Positions 26,401 to 41,100 of a DNA stretch of 64,000 nucleotides are shown piece after piece. The position numbers and the translations under genes are program-made. The DNA lies in NCBI RefSeq assembly GCF_964275005.1, contig NC_092701.1, forward strand, positions 36,099,520 to 36,163,519, given 5' to 3'. Under the pieces are notes generated by a model. That model was not told where the DNA came from and made no database searches. It saw nothing but the letters and a program-made list of their open reading frames with translations. The number at the start of each line of letters is the position of its first letter. Within the stretch, counting starts at the first letter, position 1. This stretch comes from Diadema setosum. Its lineage: Eukaryota > Echinodermata > Echinoidea > Diadematoida > Diadematidae.

Positions 26401-29400
26401 ACAAGGCAAGGTCAATCAGATGTGATTGTTAAGTTGATATCACAGTATCTGTGGTTACTGCAACTTACAAATATTGGGAAAACTCTTTTAACCCGTTGAG
26501 GACGGATTGATTTTGCTACAACACGCATTTCCCGTAGACACCTGCCCGAGTACACTCGGGACTATCTTCAACAGGTTTAAATCAAATGGGTCCCCCTGGA
26601 ATGAGCTTCAATCAAACTTTTGGAACCAGCCCCAAGATGCTTTACTGTCAAAAGGCAGTATGTCTATTAAAGCAGTGACATCAAAGCCTTTGCTATGTAT
26701 GTCCAAACTGAAGTTACTGAGGTAGCAAGAATCACATTTGCATACACTAGAGACTATTCATAGAGATCATGACTGCTGATGAGTTAATTCTTATAACAAA
26801 TTCATACTTGCAGCCTTCTGCTTCTCCTTCTTCTTCCCTGATAATGCTGAGTTGCTAAGAGCAAGACAGGCCTTGATGTATGGCAGTTCCACCAGTTCTC
26901 TGTCAGCAAAAGGGAAAATTTGCAGTAATAACACTATCAGCACACAGCAGTAATCATACTTGCATGGATGTCAGTTTCTTGAACAAGCATCACTCTTGAC
27001 AGATAACTGGCTACTCGATATTGAAGTTGTTCAGCAGCAAATTGTTCACATACTTATTTAAGTTTTCAAATTGGTTAATTCTTGTGTCGAGTTGTTTTAT
27101 TGCAACTGACATTTTTGTTATCATGGCTACTGCTAAACAGTGAAATAATCAGTGCTTACTTACACTGGTGCAAGGCAATTTGTCAATCATTTGCACCAGA
27201 TCAAATTCATATTGCATTTCATATACAGCATCTTTGAGTCAATGAAATAGTCTGGCAGCCCCACCCTGGGATACTCACATGGCTGTGGGTCGCTGCTGGA
27301 AGTTCCTTCTCAGCATTGTCCGTATAACTTGGCTAAGGTCTGGTGAGTATGTCTAGTGGAAAGGGTGGAGACAATGAGATATAGGGAACAAATAACATGA
27401 ACATAGTTACATATAAATATGATATAAAGGTTGCATTTCACTGAAGGTACAGCCATGTAGTTGTCATTCTAAGAAGCAAGCAACGGTGTCTGACAAAATT
27501 ACAGGTTAGACAATATAACAATATCACTGTACCATTATTGTCTGCATTAAACATACAAGTAGAACACAAACTACATTTTGTGCTTAATACCATAGATTAT
27601 ATGCTATGTACACAAAAATCCATTTCTTAGGTCATCAAAATTTATCCTTGCATGCTTCGTACACAAAAATGAAGTGTAACCTTGGCTTCTAACAAATGGA
27701 TATATATAAAAAAAAAAAGATTTAGGGGAAGAAATTGCTTCTACAATACCAAAAGAGATGATAGGCATTGAAATGCTAATAATTGTGAAAAAATCTTATA
27801 CCACACCCTGTGGCAAGGGCACCTTAGAAGTAAGACTGCAAAAATTGAAAGAAGGTTCAATTGTCAGCACATGGACAGTCAGCGATATTTATGTCATAAT
27901 GCTACACGTCAACCAGCAGCACAAACGTGAGAAGCCAAGCACGAGATTCGATCCTACCTTTGAGACTGTTTCCAAGACTTCCTCCAGTCTGGCTGGGTCT
28001 TGTTTGATCTCCATCAGGACCTGAGTCACAGACTGGGTCTGCAAAGTCAATGACAGACAATGATCACAATGAGTTTTTTTTTTTTGTGTGTGTGTGTGTG
28101 TTTTTGTTTTGTTTTTGTTTGTTTGTTTGTTTGTTTTTTGGGGCGGGGGGCGATCATGAAAGCATAATTTTTCTTCAGGGGCCCCCATGAGGGCCTACCC
28201 TGAACCTGCCACTCAACAACAATGACATTTCACCTTTGTAGGTATCTAAAATGTACACTATATACAAGGCACTGCTAAAATGAATATCAGGAGGTCCATC
28301 AAATGTAGTAAGTTATATCATGAGTGCATACAACTGTGGGAGCAGCTCACTCCACAAGACATTTTTCATCTCTTTCTGAAATTAAATTCATTATGGCAAT
28401 GTGAATCCTGTAAAGAAAAAACAAACAAACAACAACATGCTTTCATGATTAAACATGCAGGGTGGTCACAATGTACAATAGAAATCACTTCAGTTACTTG
28501 AAATCCAAGTAGCTCCCTCCTAAAAGGTTTGGGATGTATCAATAAAGCATCTAAACTAGCAACATGCTGCCTTACCAACCAACTACATGCTGACTACAAG
28601 TTAACTACCCATCTTGGGGTATGATAATAACACAGAGACTGTAAAACCAGGAATATTTACAACATAAAACTCTTGCAAACTGGAGCCAATTACTTTTTTC
28701 TCAGCCAAAACTTCCGCTAATTGCCGACTATAAATAAATTATGAGTATACTACATGCACTGAATTCTGCAGACAAAAACTTTTGTATGCATTTTTATTTC
28801 AGTTTTGCGAATCATGGCTCTTCATAAACCTCCGCAAAAGTTTCATGAATGTAAAAACTTCTGGTTTTACAGTAGCTTTCAAAGTAAGATCAAAGTGGTT
28901 TGGGGTGAAGATGGTTAAATACTCACATCCAGGAAACCACAGGTAGCCATCTCTAGTATGATACAGCCCAGGGACCAGACATCACTACGTTCATCGTATG
29001 GCTTTTCCAGCACCTCTGGGGCCATCCAGTTGATGGAGCCTGGGTGAATGAGGAGGAAGGCAATGTCAAATTCATTAAGCTTGATTACTCTTGAAGAAGT
29101 GAATTTTCCTGCCTCAGCCTGGCAGCTTAATTTATTGACCAGGTTTAGAATTTTCATCTCTTCAAAATTGGGTAATACTATTTCTAAGAATAATCCCCTG
29201 TGTAGGAAACTTCAATGTCCATACAGGACTTCAATGTAAAAGAACAACCCCCAATCACATATGAATGCAAGATCCAGAGCAAGGTCAAAAGTCAACTCTA
29301 CCTGCAGAGGCTAGTCTTATAGGACCCACATCCTCTTCTTGGTAATGTTGCTTCACTTCCTATATCTCTTCACTTTAGATGCAATTTCCCAGTTTCTCTT

Positions 29401-32400
29401 GAGAAAGCACAACATGGATTACACAGCTTAGATAATCATTGTTGTTACTATCAAAATATCAGCATACGTAGTTTGACTGGTTATGCAAACACTGTTCGGG
29501 GGGGGGGGGGGGAGGGGGGTGTATGTAAGTTATAGTAAATCAAGGCTCTTACAGATTTTGCATTTTCTTACTGCACGTAACAACACTTTTAAACTACTTT
29601 TTTGTTTCTTTTTACTTTTCATAGCTTTACTTTTCTTACACGATATCAAAACATTAGTACCATATAGGACCATTCAGCTTGGATATTGAAATTGCAAACA
29701 TTGACGAACATGGCCTTTAATGCTAGCTCTTCAAAAGCTGTACTTACCAACAGTGGTCCTAGCTTTGGTACGGGCATCATCCATAATGGTGGCCACACCA
29801 AAGTCACCCAGAGACAGTGTCAGGTCGTCTGTCAGAAAGATGTTACTTGGCTTCAGGTCCCTGCGCAGAAATAAGATTGGAGTTTCATCACACAATGTTC
29901 ATTCTGCCTCTTAAACAATTATCTACAACATGTATTACTGAACAACATAAAGTTTCTTTCATTTCAATGCAATAAAATAATGAAAAATCTATTCACAGTC
30001 TGAAATCTGTGATATAAACAAGCAGGCTTGTTTTGTAAGCAAGAATCTCTAGGAATAAGTTAAGAGTTTAATATGGAAATGTAACATTCCGTAGTGAGAT
30101 GTTGGAACACATTACCTGTGAATGACTTTTCTGTTGTGTACAAATGCCAGGGCCTCAATCATCTGCCCACACCACTTCTTTAGGATCTGAGAAAAAGAGA
30201 AAGAATTTTACAATATAAACTACTGTATACGCTATAATTTTCGTGTACATAAATTTTCGCGAACTGCCGCTGTCACACATTTTTGCGAGTGGTTAAATTC
30301 GCGATTGGGGGACCAGAGAAAATATGAAGTGTCAAAGAAAGTGTGAATTTTCAACTTACTAGCAAATAAGAGTGATACTAGTTATACACTGCATGAAAAA
30401 AACTTACCAAACTCTGCGAACTAGTAAGTTAGAATTCAAAATTTTTGAAGTGGTTAAGTCCATCGCGCTAGATTTCTGACGAGTGGTACGAGGGGTTGTG
30501 ATAATGGATTGCCTCTACAGTATTCGTAAGTAGACATGGACTAGCCCGACCACCCCCAGACGCCGCTGTGCTGTGCGAATGCTACTTACAGCGACTGGGC
30601 TGTGTATCTCTAGTAATTAGACGTGGACGTGCTATGTACGTAAACAAGCTTAGCCAGTCATGGTCTGTTCGGTAAGCCGTGACATGGTATACTAGTACTG
30701 AAACGTTCGTATCATCAAGGCAAGGGATTCATTTTGGAAAGTAATATTTTCGCGTGTTGTTAATTTCGCGAATAGCTCCCGACTCGCGAAATTCGCGAAA
30801 ATAAAACCCACGCGAACTATATAGCGTATACAGTAACCATTTGTGGAGATTGGGAGTTTGCAACGCCACTGCAGATTCATAGCACTTCATACTGAACACA
30901 TTTGCTCTCATAAAATATCTGCATGCCAAGCCAAACATAAATGCTACCCACAAACGTAACCCTACCCCTAATCCTAATCTTCACATCAAACTAAATCTAC
31001 AACCCTATAACAACATTAGCCCTAAGTCCTTGGGGAAAATAAGACAGGTCCTGGAGTGATTGTCACTGCCGTAAATATTATGTCACCATAGATGACAGGG
31101 AGACTATTGAATCATGTCTATCACAGACCTACACAGTCTCAAACCCCAGCGACCCAACTCAAATTCATTCCCCCAGCTATCATTTTCTCACATCTCCCAA
31201 GAGGTTGGCTAAAGGATACATTACATGGTTGTTTCTTTACAAATTAAAGCCGCACTTGCTATTCTAGATAGTCTAGATATCAAGAGGTCTCTAAAACATC
31301 ATCTACTAAAAGTCATGAGTACAGTAATTACAAATTTAACAAAGACCACTCACTCTTCAAGAAAATTTGGGAAAATTGCTCAAAATTATGTTTTTCACAA
31401 TTATCTTCCACACATTGTATCACAAACAAATGAGAATTATGCAAGTTAAATTGCAGTATAGGTATGCACCAAACTAATTCCAAAGTGAAAATGCTCCCTC
31501 CCATGGAAGGGAGATACTCTCTCTGGAACAACATCCCCCCCCCCCCCCACGTCGTTTCGTACTCTCGCACTTATTCTCTCTCTTTCTCTCAACCAATCAA
31601 AGAAACTTGGCATCTCTGCCATCGAGGGATCTCAGATCAGCTCCTTTTAAATTTGGCTTCAACATTTCTAAGGGCAGTAATGTATTAGCCTAGGGAGATC
31701 ATGGCAGATTAGAGCAGAATGAAAAATCTCACCAGTTCCTCGATGGCTTCGTTCTTCTTGCGCTTCTTCTTCAGCAGTCTGTCCAGGTCTCCCATCTTGT
31801 AGTATTCCATGACAATACACACAATGATGGCGGCTTCCTGAACATTCATCAGAAAGACAAGAAAGAACAAAACAAAACAGTTAATATGAACATGGCATCA
31901 GCTAAACTTGGTTCCTGGGGAAAATGAAAATGATGGTTGCAAGATAATGTGCTGTTTACCATGAATCTGGTATTTAAACCAAATGGGTCTCTAGGCTACA
32001 TGTAATTTACAACTTCAAAGATGATCTTTCTCTTTCAAGAAACAAACAAACAAACAAACAAACAAACAAACAAACAAACAACCCCCCCCAAAAAAAAAAA
32101 AAACAAAACAAAACAAAACACACACACACACACAACAACGAAGACTGCACTCAAATCCTCATTAAATCTTGACAGAATTTCTGCAGTAAATGGTGAACTC
32201 ATTCATATCAGAACAAAATTGTACAGTACATAAATATAATTCATACCTCCTTGCCATAGATCTCCGTCATATATGCTATCCCCATCCCCACCATCTAATG
32301 TAGACAAATACACACAAACAAATTTTGCCTACTGAACTATTAAAGAATTTTCTAATTTGATTCTCTCAGGAGCAACTTATGTTTTTTATTTGTTTGTTTG

Positions 32401-35400
32401 TTTGTTTTTTGCATACTAGTATATGATTAAGGAAGGGCATATGTGACCCTGCACCTCAAAACAAACAAAAACTCACCAGACATGAATTTTTAGTCAAGAC
32501 CATATTCTGAAAGAGCAGATTTTAAGCTTTAAAATGATGTATAACTCATATCAAATGGACTCTCCTAACCTATCTAAACATTGGAAAGAAAGCACAAACT
32601 CAGGAAAAGTGTGAACTGAGAAATGAGGCTCTGAAGTACAGTGTCTATTCAAGCGCTTACTTTACCAAACTGTGCTGGCTGTGCGATGAATGGGACAAAA
32701 AGAGGAAGTAAACCACCAGAGTAACAACAATGAAAGGATTATCACATTAAACTGAAATTAAGCATGCCTCATTAACACATTCTGTCCATAATCAATGCCA
32801 ACTTTCAAAGCAGTAGCACTATCCTTTCAAAAGTTATTAGAGTTGAAAGTGAAGAGTGTGGAAGATTTTTCAGAAATGAAAAAGGGATTCTAAAGACACA
32901 CCTAATCACACTATTCTACCTGGAAATGTTCGAGATAAACTGCCAAAAAAAAACACACTTTTCTGCCCATTTTATGATACCAAATTTTAGCATAATGTAA
33001 AAGAAGACCCGCTCTTTCAGAAAATATGAAAAAGTCAAGTTCGGCTAGGTTGACCCGTGTCACTTATTTTCAGTCCTCACGCAAAATCAGTGTGTGCGAC
33101 TTTATGTTCGTTTTGAGGTGCACGGCCACATATAAGAGTACATGATTACACTCTATATATCAACTTAAAGTCCTTGCCAGAACTTAGTTAATGTTAACCG
33201 CTCCTGATACCACTTTTCTTTTCTCCCAGAATTGAGGAGAAGAAGAAGAAAAAAAAGTTATGAAGTGTAGATTTGGGAATTCCCCCACAGTGCACCTATG
33301 TTTGTTCTTCACTGTGAAATCCACACTAATAGCACTGCGCAAAGACTGGATCGATACGAGGTCAGCAGTGAATTAGAAAAAGCAGCCCGTCTTGGTCCAA
33401 CAGAGCCTTTTGCTATCAGCTCAATTTCTTTGAGCAGCCACCTTGGTAGTCACAAAAGAGTGCTTTTAGAATCATTTAGAAAACACTTTTCCTGGTATTT
33501 AAAACCAAAGGGTTCCTTTGTTCTGGGGACACAAGAATAGGCACGTCTTTGATGCCAAGTATTGTCAGCTTCAGCCCTGGAGGCAAAGAGGGGGCCATGA
33601 CACTCAGTATTTTAAAAGGCTTTGTCTGCATTGACAATGGCTGCAGAGGATGGTTCCACAACTTATCATGATAATCACTTCAGTGTGGTGGAAGATTAGG
33701 AAGAGTAAGATGTGGTCTATTCTTTCCCATCAGACAAACTTGAAGTGACTAATTTTCCCCTTTCCTAGGCAGGGTTCTATAAACTCGTACTTCAAATTAC
33801 CTGCACGGTTTGTCGAGCGAGATTCATAATTCGATCGGTGGTTTCTAGGTCTAACTGTATGCTCACTCGAAAAATTTATGAGAAAAGTTGCTCTTGAGCT
33901 GAGTTGGTTAATCAATTTACTGTGAGTACATCTTTGCCAATAAGTTTTATACTTAAAGAATAGGAATACTCCAAGAAGGAATTGGAATACAAATTGTGGT
34001 CAATGCAGTATTGCATCATCTCCGTGTGGCAGGCAAAAATTAAGTAATCACAAAAACTTATTTTGTCTATAATAATCTTCACAATATTTTAAAGTACATT
34101 ATTTGTGGGTAACCAAAACACAAGTCACAATCAATTGAAAGTACATTATACAATACTAATACATGTATTCACTTGTGCAAAAAATTGATCCTGAAACTAA
34201 TCATTAAAGTAAATGCAGAAGAAACTGCTTCCTCTTGGGAATATCAGCTTATTCAGTAGAAAATCGCGGCTTGCTTTTTGAAGGTCATTTGAGATTCACA
34301 TCTGTGTGATGTCATGTGTCATTTGAGAGAGCAAGAGTGAGAAACAGAGTGTGTGAAAGAGTGGAAAAAGGCACCGATGTTTGTTTTTCCCACCACTTAC
34401 CTCCTTGTCCCAGGTGACAAAGAAATCCTTGTAGCCACAGATGTATTCATGGCGTAGGTCCTGGAGGGCCATGGCCTAACATGGATAAAATAGAAAAGAG
34501 CCCCAGAAGCCAAATATAAAAGTCATGATAAAATGATATGCACATATTGATATGAATTAGCAAATCTTGAGATTTGTATCGTGGACATACAATGTACTAT
34601 TTTTACATCATGTAAAAATCTCACTGCAATCCAAATCAAAATATATCTTGCAATTATTTTGGAATTATCATGATTATTTCGGTATCACGATGATTTGAGA
34701 AATAGCACCACACTTTTCAACATGGTGAGTGCATGAACAAGTAAAAAAAAAAAGAAAGAAATTTGTTATCCCATCATTCAAAACACACAACACACTAGCA
34801 CACAAATACAGGGTTAAGGGTCACCATTTCGACAGATTTGCTCTGCAGTAGCGTGTGAAGTTTGGTTGGTAAGTTATTGCAAACAATTGGCATTTAGTGG
34901 GATATTTCTGTCCATCTGAATGGCTGAAAAAAAAAAATATTGGTCTTAAGTTCACCATAGATATCCTGGACTACTTTATCTACGTGACACTATTGTTTAG
35001 TGTTGCATATTTTTTTTTTAATGATTTATCTGTCAATGATTGTTGGGTATTCATTTGAGATTCAGAAGCATAGTTGGGTGACCCGCACCTCACCATAGTT
35101 GTTTATGCATATTTGAATTACATTTCGTCACTGAAATTCTATGAAATCCCACTCAAATACAGGAAAAATGCTTAACATTCCAATAGAACCACTAGTTCAC
35201 TGATCGATACCGGAAGTTTGCTGCTATTGTCCTCAAACACGAACGATGCAGAATAGTTGTACGCTAAGGGGCCCGCAACTCGTCACTCGTGCTCCCATAG
35301 ACAAAGCATGTAAAAGATGCATGTGGGTGACCGTGATGATACTTGTAAACATGTATTCCTAATATAAATTTACGATTTTTGCGAAAAACTGTTCAGTTTT

Positions 35401-38053
35401 CACCACAGTTTGCTTGGTTGTGGTAACCCTGCCAAGTTTCAAGCGTACTGAACACAGTCACAGGCAAAAAATGTGGATTCAGTGCGCTTGTAACAATTTT
35501 AAACAGGGTGGCGGTATTCGGGCCCCTGGCGAGGTGTGGGCACCTCACTATACACTGATGAGAATGTAATAATTTCTGGAGCAGAACAACCTGGAGACTT
35601 GATGGGTAAAAGAACACAAACATCACAAGTCTATTAAAAAATCAATACACACAAGTAAAACTTTTCATTGTCTTTTACAAAGAAGTTACAACCTATCAGG
35701 ATGTTTAGAAGACAAAAAACATAGTTGGTAAAGTGCTAGTGTGCATGCATTTGACTAATGAAATCTCAGAGTAGACTGTATTTACACAGCCCCATGTAGT
35801 GTATAACCCTACAAAAGTTGCACTGGCTGATTTTACATTATGCAAACCTGAAAATCTGTTCTGATTTTGGGAATATTCTGACAAAAAAATTCAAGTGAAA
35901 GCAGTCCTTTTGCAGACCAACGTCACTTTGGACAGACATTTTTTTTTTTTTTTTTCAATATTCAGCATACACAAGTTGTATGACATGTACATCAAAGTCT
36001 AGAAGAAGAACCAACGATAAAAAGGGAACACTTGAGTTCAGGAAAAGATATGGGTGTAGCCACAATAAATAGACTCCATTGTTACGTCAAAAAGCATAAA
36101 GTGTGTGTTTAGAATGTCTGGAAGTGTGCAATAATTTTTGGTTTATGTTTTGTACACATGTTTTCACCATACCATGCAGCTTTAACAAGAGGTTGGTAAT
36201 TGACACTGTAAAAGTCCTCACGAAAATAAGTTTTAAAGACATGATACAGACCTGTTTGTAGAAATGCATCATGAGTTTATGTGTGGAAGTAACTGACATG
36301 AACACCTAGATACAAAGTTGTATAAATTAGCATTTAAACTATTTAAAAGTCTTCTCCCCTTTATTTTGTTTCCCTATAATATTCAATTTTCCTCCATTTG
36401 AAATTTTCTGTAGTGTAAAAATACAGAGTACAAATCGGTACAGGAAATTACCTGTCTCAAACCAAAATCTAGCCATCTGACAGTGCCTTGTGGCTAACGA
36501 ATGAGACTGACTCATCACAACGAGCAAGCTGCGAGAAACGGGTGAACGCAAGACCGAGTGGTGCAGGACGGAGGTGCTTCCCGACTCCCTGGGCGCAGCA
36601 ATGAGGCCTTTTAAAACCTTTTTTTTTTTTTTTTTCCCCTGCTCTCTCATGATGTAGGTGAGTATGAATTACAATATTCATGGTTCATGAGTCAAACCAC
36701 AGTTGGTATGCTAATGTGGCTTGTCCGGAAACAAATGATAGTTTGGTCACAACAATGGTTCACATTTCAGTATAGTTTCTTTTTTTTTTTCTTCTTCTTC
36801 TTCTTTTTCTTAAATCACACAGGCATATCCCTGCTTTTCAATAGTTGGTACCCACCATTAACTCGCCTGGTCTTACACGTGTATCTTCCATCAGTTTTTC
36901 GTTTCTTTTTCACAAACACTGATTACTCGAGGCTTACAGCCAAACAAGCTTGCTTTCATGTAGGGCCCGTCATACTTCTTTGTTCAACCCCATTTGATTT
37001 CGACCAGTTATCATTACAAGTGATGTGTTATTACCATGTATATTGTTTGTTCTTGCACATTGTTGACAAGGTAAAAGAACTTGTATTATTATTTCTGATG
37101 TAATATTCATATACGAGAAGTATGAAAATAAATGAATCGAACTGAAAAAAAAAAATTGAACCCTGGCAATGCAGGCAGGCAGCACAGGCTGGATACGGAT
37201 GAGCAAGCTGCAGACATACTTTGTACATATTATGCATATTCATCAGATGTGAGATTATTGCGAGCACTACAGTCGCTGATTGGCTGCTACCTTTTTGGTA
37301 GCAGAATCGACCAGAAACAAGGTTCAATATATAAGAAATTCATGTCAGGTTTCAAAAGGCTTCGTGGCTGCGCCTCTCGGTCTTGCATTCACCTGGTTCT
37401 CTCGCAGTTAGTCTCTTTTCAGCCATGAGGCTTTGCCAAAAAGCTAACCAAAATCAGGATAAGTCCTGTTTTATACATGCATACCATTGATATTAATAGC
37501 AAACTATTTGAAAAGTAAGCAAAATCTCCAATATGCATTTCAGAGATACAGCTTTGTATTAAGAGTTGGAGAGTCTTAAATCAAAGTCTAGTCAGGAGGT
37601 ACTGTACACTCTGCACTACATACACACATAACTTTTTTGACCTACAATTGTAGGCTTTAGAAGTAAGCAGTTACAGTATGTGCAAACTCTAAAAATTCAT
37701 TGCAATCATGAATGGCAAATACTCAATCACTAACAAGCCTTGCAGTGTAAACAAACTTATCACTCCAGCATACTGGTATACTTCTTTATATGCACAAGAG
37801 CAAAAGCTGGATGTGGTTCACATTAACATTCAAACATAACAGAGCTACAAGATGAACCAACCCTTTAATACAAAATGCAATTCAGAACATTAGAAGTAGG
37901 ATATTGTGTGTGTGTGTGTGTGTGCGCGCATTCTCCTAAAAGGCAAGCATGCTTGGTTCAAAAACAGAATGCACAAGCAATAAATTGCTTTTTAAAAGTG
38001 TCAATAACTTGAAACCATCTCATCAATCAATCATTATGGTTTGAGGAGTAGAA

Positions 38054-38108
<55 letters not shown>

Positions 38109-41100
38109 TTTTGGGGGGGGGGGGGTGGCGTTCAAAGGATTTGTACACTTGTAATTATAGCCCAACAGGAATGTTGTACACTGTACAATGTAGATTACAT
38201 TGAGTTGGAGCCCTGATAAACAAATGCAGGGAGGTGGCATAGCTTTGTGTCATTGCATTTCAACCCACATTCAAAACGAACGATCAGCTTCAATAGAACG
38301 ATGAGAAAAGAACATTGTCCTAGACAACAATGTTGTTATATTTGCACCTGGTCTGGTGGGGGCTGTGTCAACACAATTAATATCACACCAGTTGAAGTGA
38401 GGATGCCATAAATGGTCTGAAAGCAGGAGAGGAAAGAATGAACTAAGGTGGGCTCAAAGACTGGCTTCAAATACAGACAATGCACACATGGACCCCTGGT
38501 AAGCTTTATATGAACACTGGGATCATTTCCTGCCTACAAAGGTCCACTGTGGTTTATCACTTCAGATGATTTCAGTCACAGCCTAAGCTCATCAGAAACG
38601 GAACCTTAAAACTGCATACAATTAGAGGGTACATAAGTACTTCTTTGTTAAGTTACATGAAGCGTTTTCTATGTTTTGTTTTTATTTGTTCTCTCTAGAC
38701 ATGTGCTACACTATATCTTCCATCTATAAACCATCATGTCTGTTACCAAAAAAAAAAGACACAATGTCGCAACAAAATGACAAATACAGAAAGCATATGA
38801 ATGTACCCCATTTATACAATTTTCTGACTTGTACGTTAATGCAGTATAGACAAAAAGATAGAGATAGCTCGACAGATCTATAGATAGAGGGATATTAAAT
38901 GCATAGAAATGCATTGCATAGAAATACAATAGATACAGTAGATCAGATAGATGAATGGACAGATATGAGAAATCAATAACAAAAGTACAAAGTTTAATAT
39001 TTTCCTTGTGATTTTTTTTTTCTTTCCCTTTCCCATTCCAGTTATGTCAAGTACAATTTGTACTCCAAAGTTTGAATGCATATAAAACAGCAACATATGT
39101 TATACATCTGACGGCACAGAACCTTCACATCATATCAAAACCATCGGCTGCATAATGGAACGTGCCTGGCACATCCTCCGCGATCAGGGAGAGCAGACAT
39201 CATTACTGGTTGCTGGGGAGAGATATGGGGGCTGCCTTGGCAACTGCAGAATGCTCAATGTGATAATTCAAATATGCGGCGCAAAATTTAACCAGGATTC
39301 GCCTGCCTGTGCTCTTTCTCTGCCAATTGTCTGCACACTGAATGCCTGTTTATCTGTGAATGCCTAGCTACAATGTATTTGTCACAATACAATTCTGCCC
39401 CCTTGTTTACTTACTTAGCAATAAAATGACAATGTGCTATTTAGAAGAGATCACATAATGACCATCACTTTTCTTATGACAGAGCAGCAACAATTTGACA
39501 TAAATTACCTCGCATAGATTAGATGGTATCATCATGAACACTGACTTTGAACATACTGTACATGTATGCACCACAGGTAATGAAAAGTGTGTGTTTGTTT
39601 GTATTGGAAAGCAAAAGCATTGAGATTGTATTTGTTTGAGATGTATTTATGAATTCAGATCTTTCCAATTTAAGTTAAACTGGTGCTTTTTCCGTTTAGC
39701 GTCAGTGTAATACACTTTGTCTTATTGTCATAATTTGTCTTCAATGATTACGACCGAAACTGATCTAAAATTAATGTCTCTAGACTTTTAAAAGCCATTT
39801 TGAAAATTTGATTTTCACAAACTTGACAAACAGTCTTAATGATACAATGCTCAACATTGTGACCAGAACCATTCATTTTCTATTCACTCAAGGTACACTA
39901 TAAAAATGTTTCATATCCCAGAGACTGTACTTTTATTTGTATGATAGGCAAGCAAATACTGTATTGACATGGATACTCTATCCTACAGTATGATATCTGT
40001 AACTAAAAATGTAACAAGTATCATCCTTTTGAATCCAGAAACTTCTGAAGAGGATTTTTTTTTTTTTTTCAAAATGAGTCTATCTTCTCTTATCCTGTGC
40101 ATTATAGAGCATAGCACCTACAATGATTTGGAATTTAAACACTCATCAGGATTAATATGTTTTGTAATCTATTATGCAATAGCCGCAACCTGTTTCCCAA
40201 CAATGAAACCCAATGGAAATAATTTTTGTAGTTCCCTCGCATCAAAGTCCCTACATGTCATGTACATGTACACTGTATTTCAAAATCCAAACAGCTGAGA
40301 CCAGCCCTGCGGTGATGCTGAATTAATGATACATGTATAAATGACTGAGCATGAATTGTGGTATCATGAACAAAAATAATCCACGAAATTTCCCTGCAAA
40401 ATCTATCCCCCCCCCCCCTTTTATCACATTTTTAACCTTTTCTTTTATGAGTTTCAGAGGATGGATTTAAGCCTTACATGTCTTGTGTGAGACACATGAA
40501 AAATAAAAGGTTGACCCAAAATTATCCATAACTTGTGTTTGTTTTAGAAAAATCCTTCCCCCTTTGAAAATATCATTGCCAGGAATCACAAACGTATTCA
40601 TTGGTGTAATGTCTGAAAAAAAGTTGTAAACAATATTCTCCGCTTCTAAAATATATCACAAAGAGACACAAATACACACAAAAAAGTCCAGCGTAATTCT
40701 TACCTCCTTAAATGCCTTGGTGGCCTCTGTCTCATCTGTGCATTCAACCTAGTGGAGGAATCAATCAATTATGCAAATTACATGAAATATTCAATGAAAA
40801 TTACAATGAACAAAGTAATTACAGGTTCAGAAAGAAGTTTCATTCCTTCACACAAATACAACACCATCTATTATTTCTCACAGCATATCTTTAGCAATGC
40901 TGCACACTGGCACTAGTCTGACAGTCCCTGACCAGTAAAAATTACTGTCTGACCAATAACTTTTTCAGGATTGGACCAGTAAAAAATGGAAAAAACTGAA
41001 TACCTGCTGGTCTGAAAGACAGGCCAAACCAGTTGGGGAAAAAAAAATGGGTTAGTGTGCAGCCCTGTCTTTAGCATGTTCAAGGTGACTAATAAACAAA

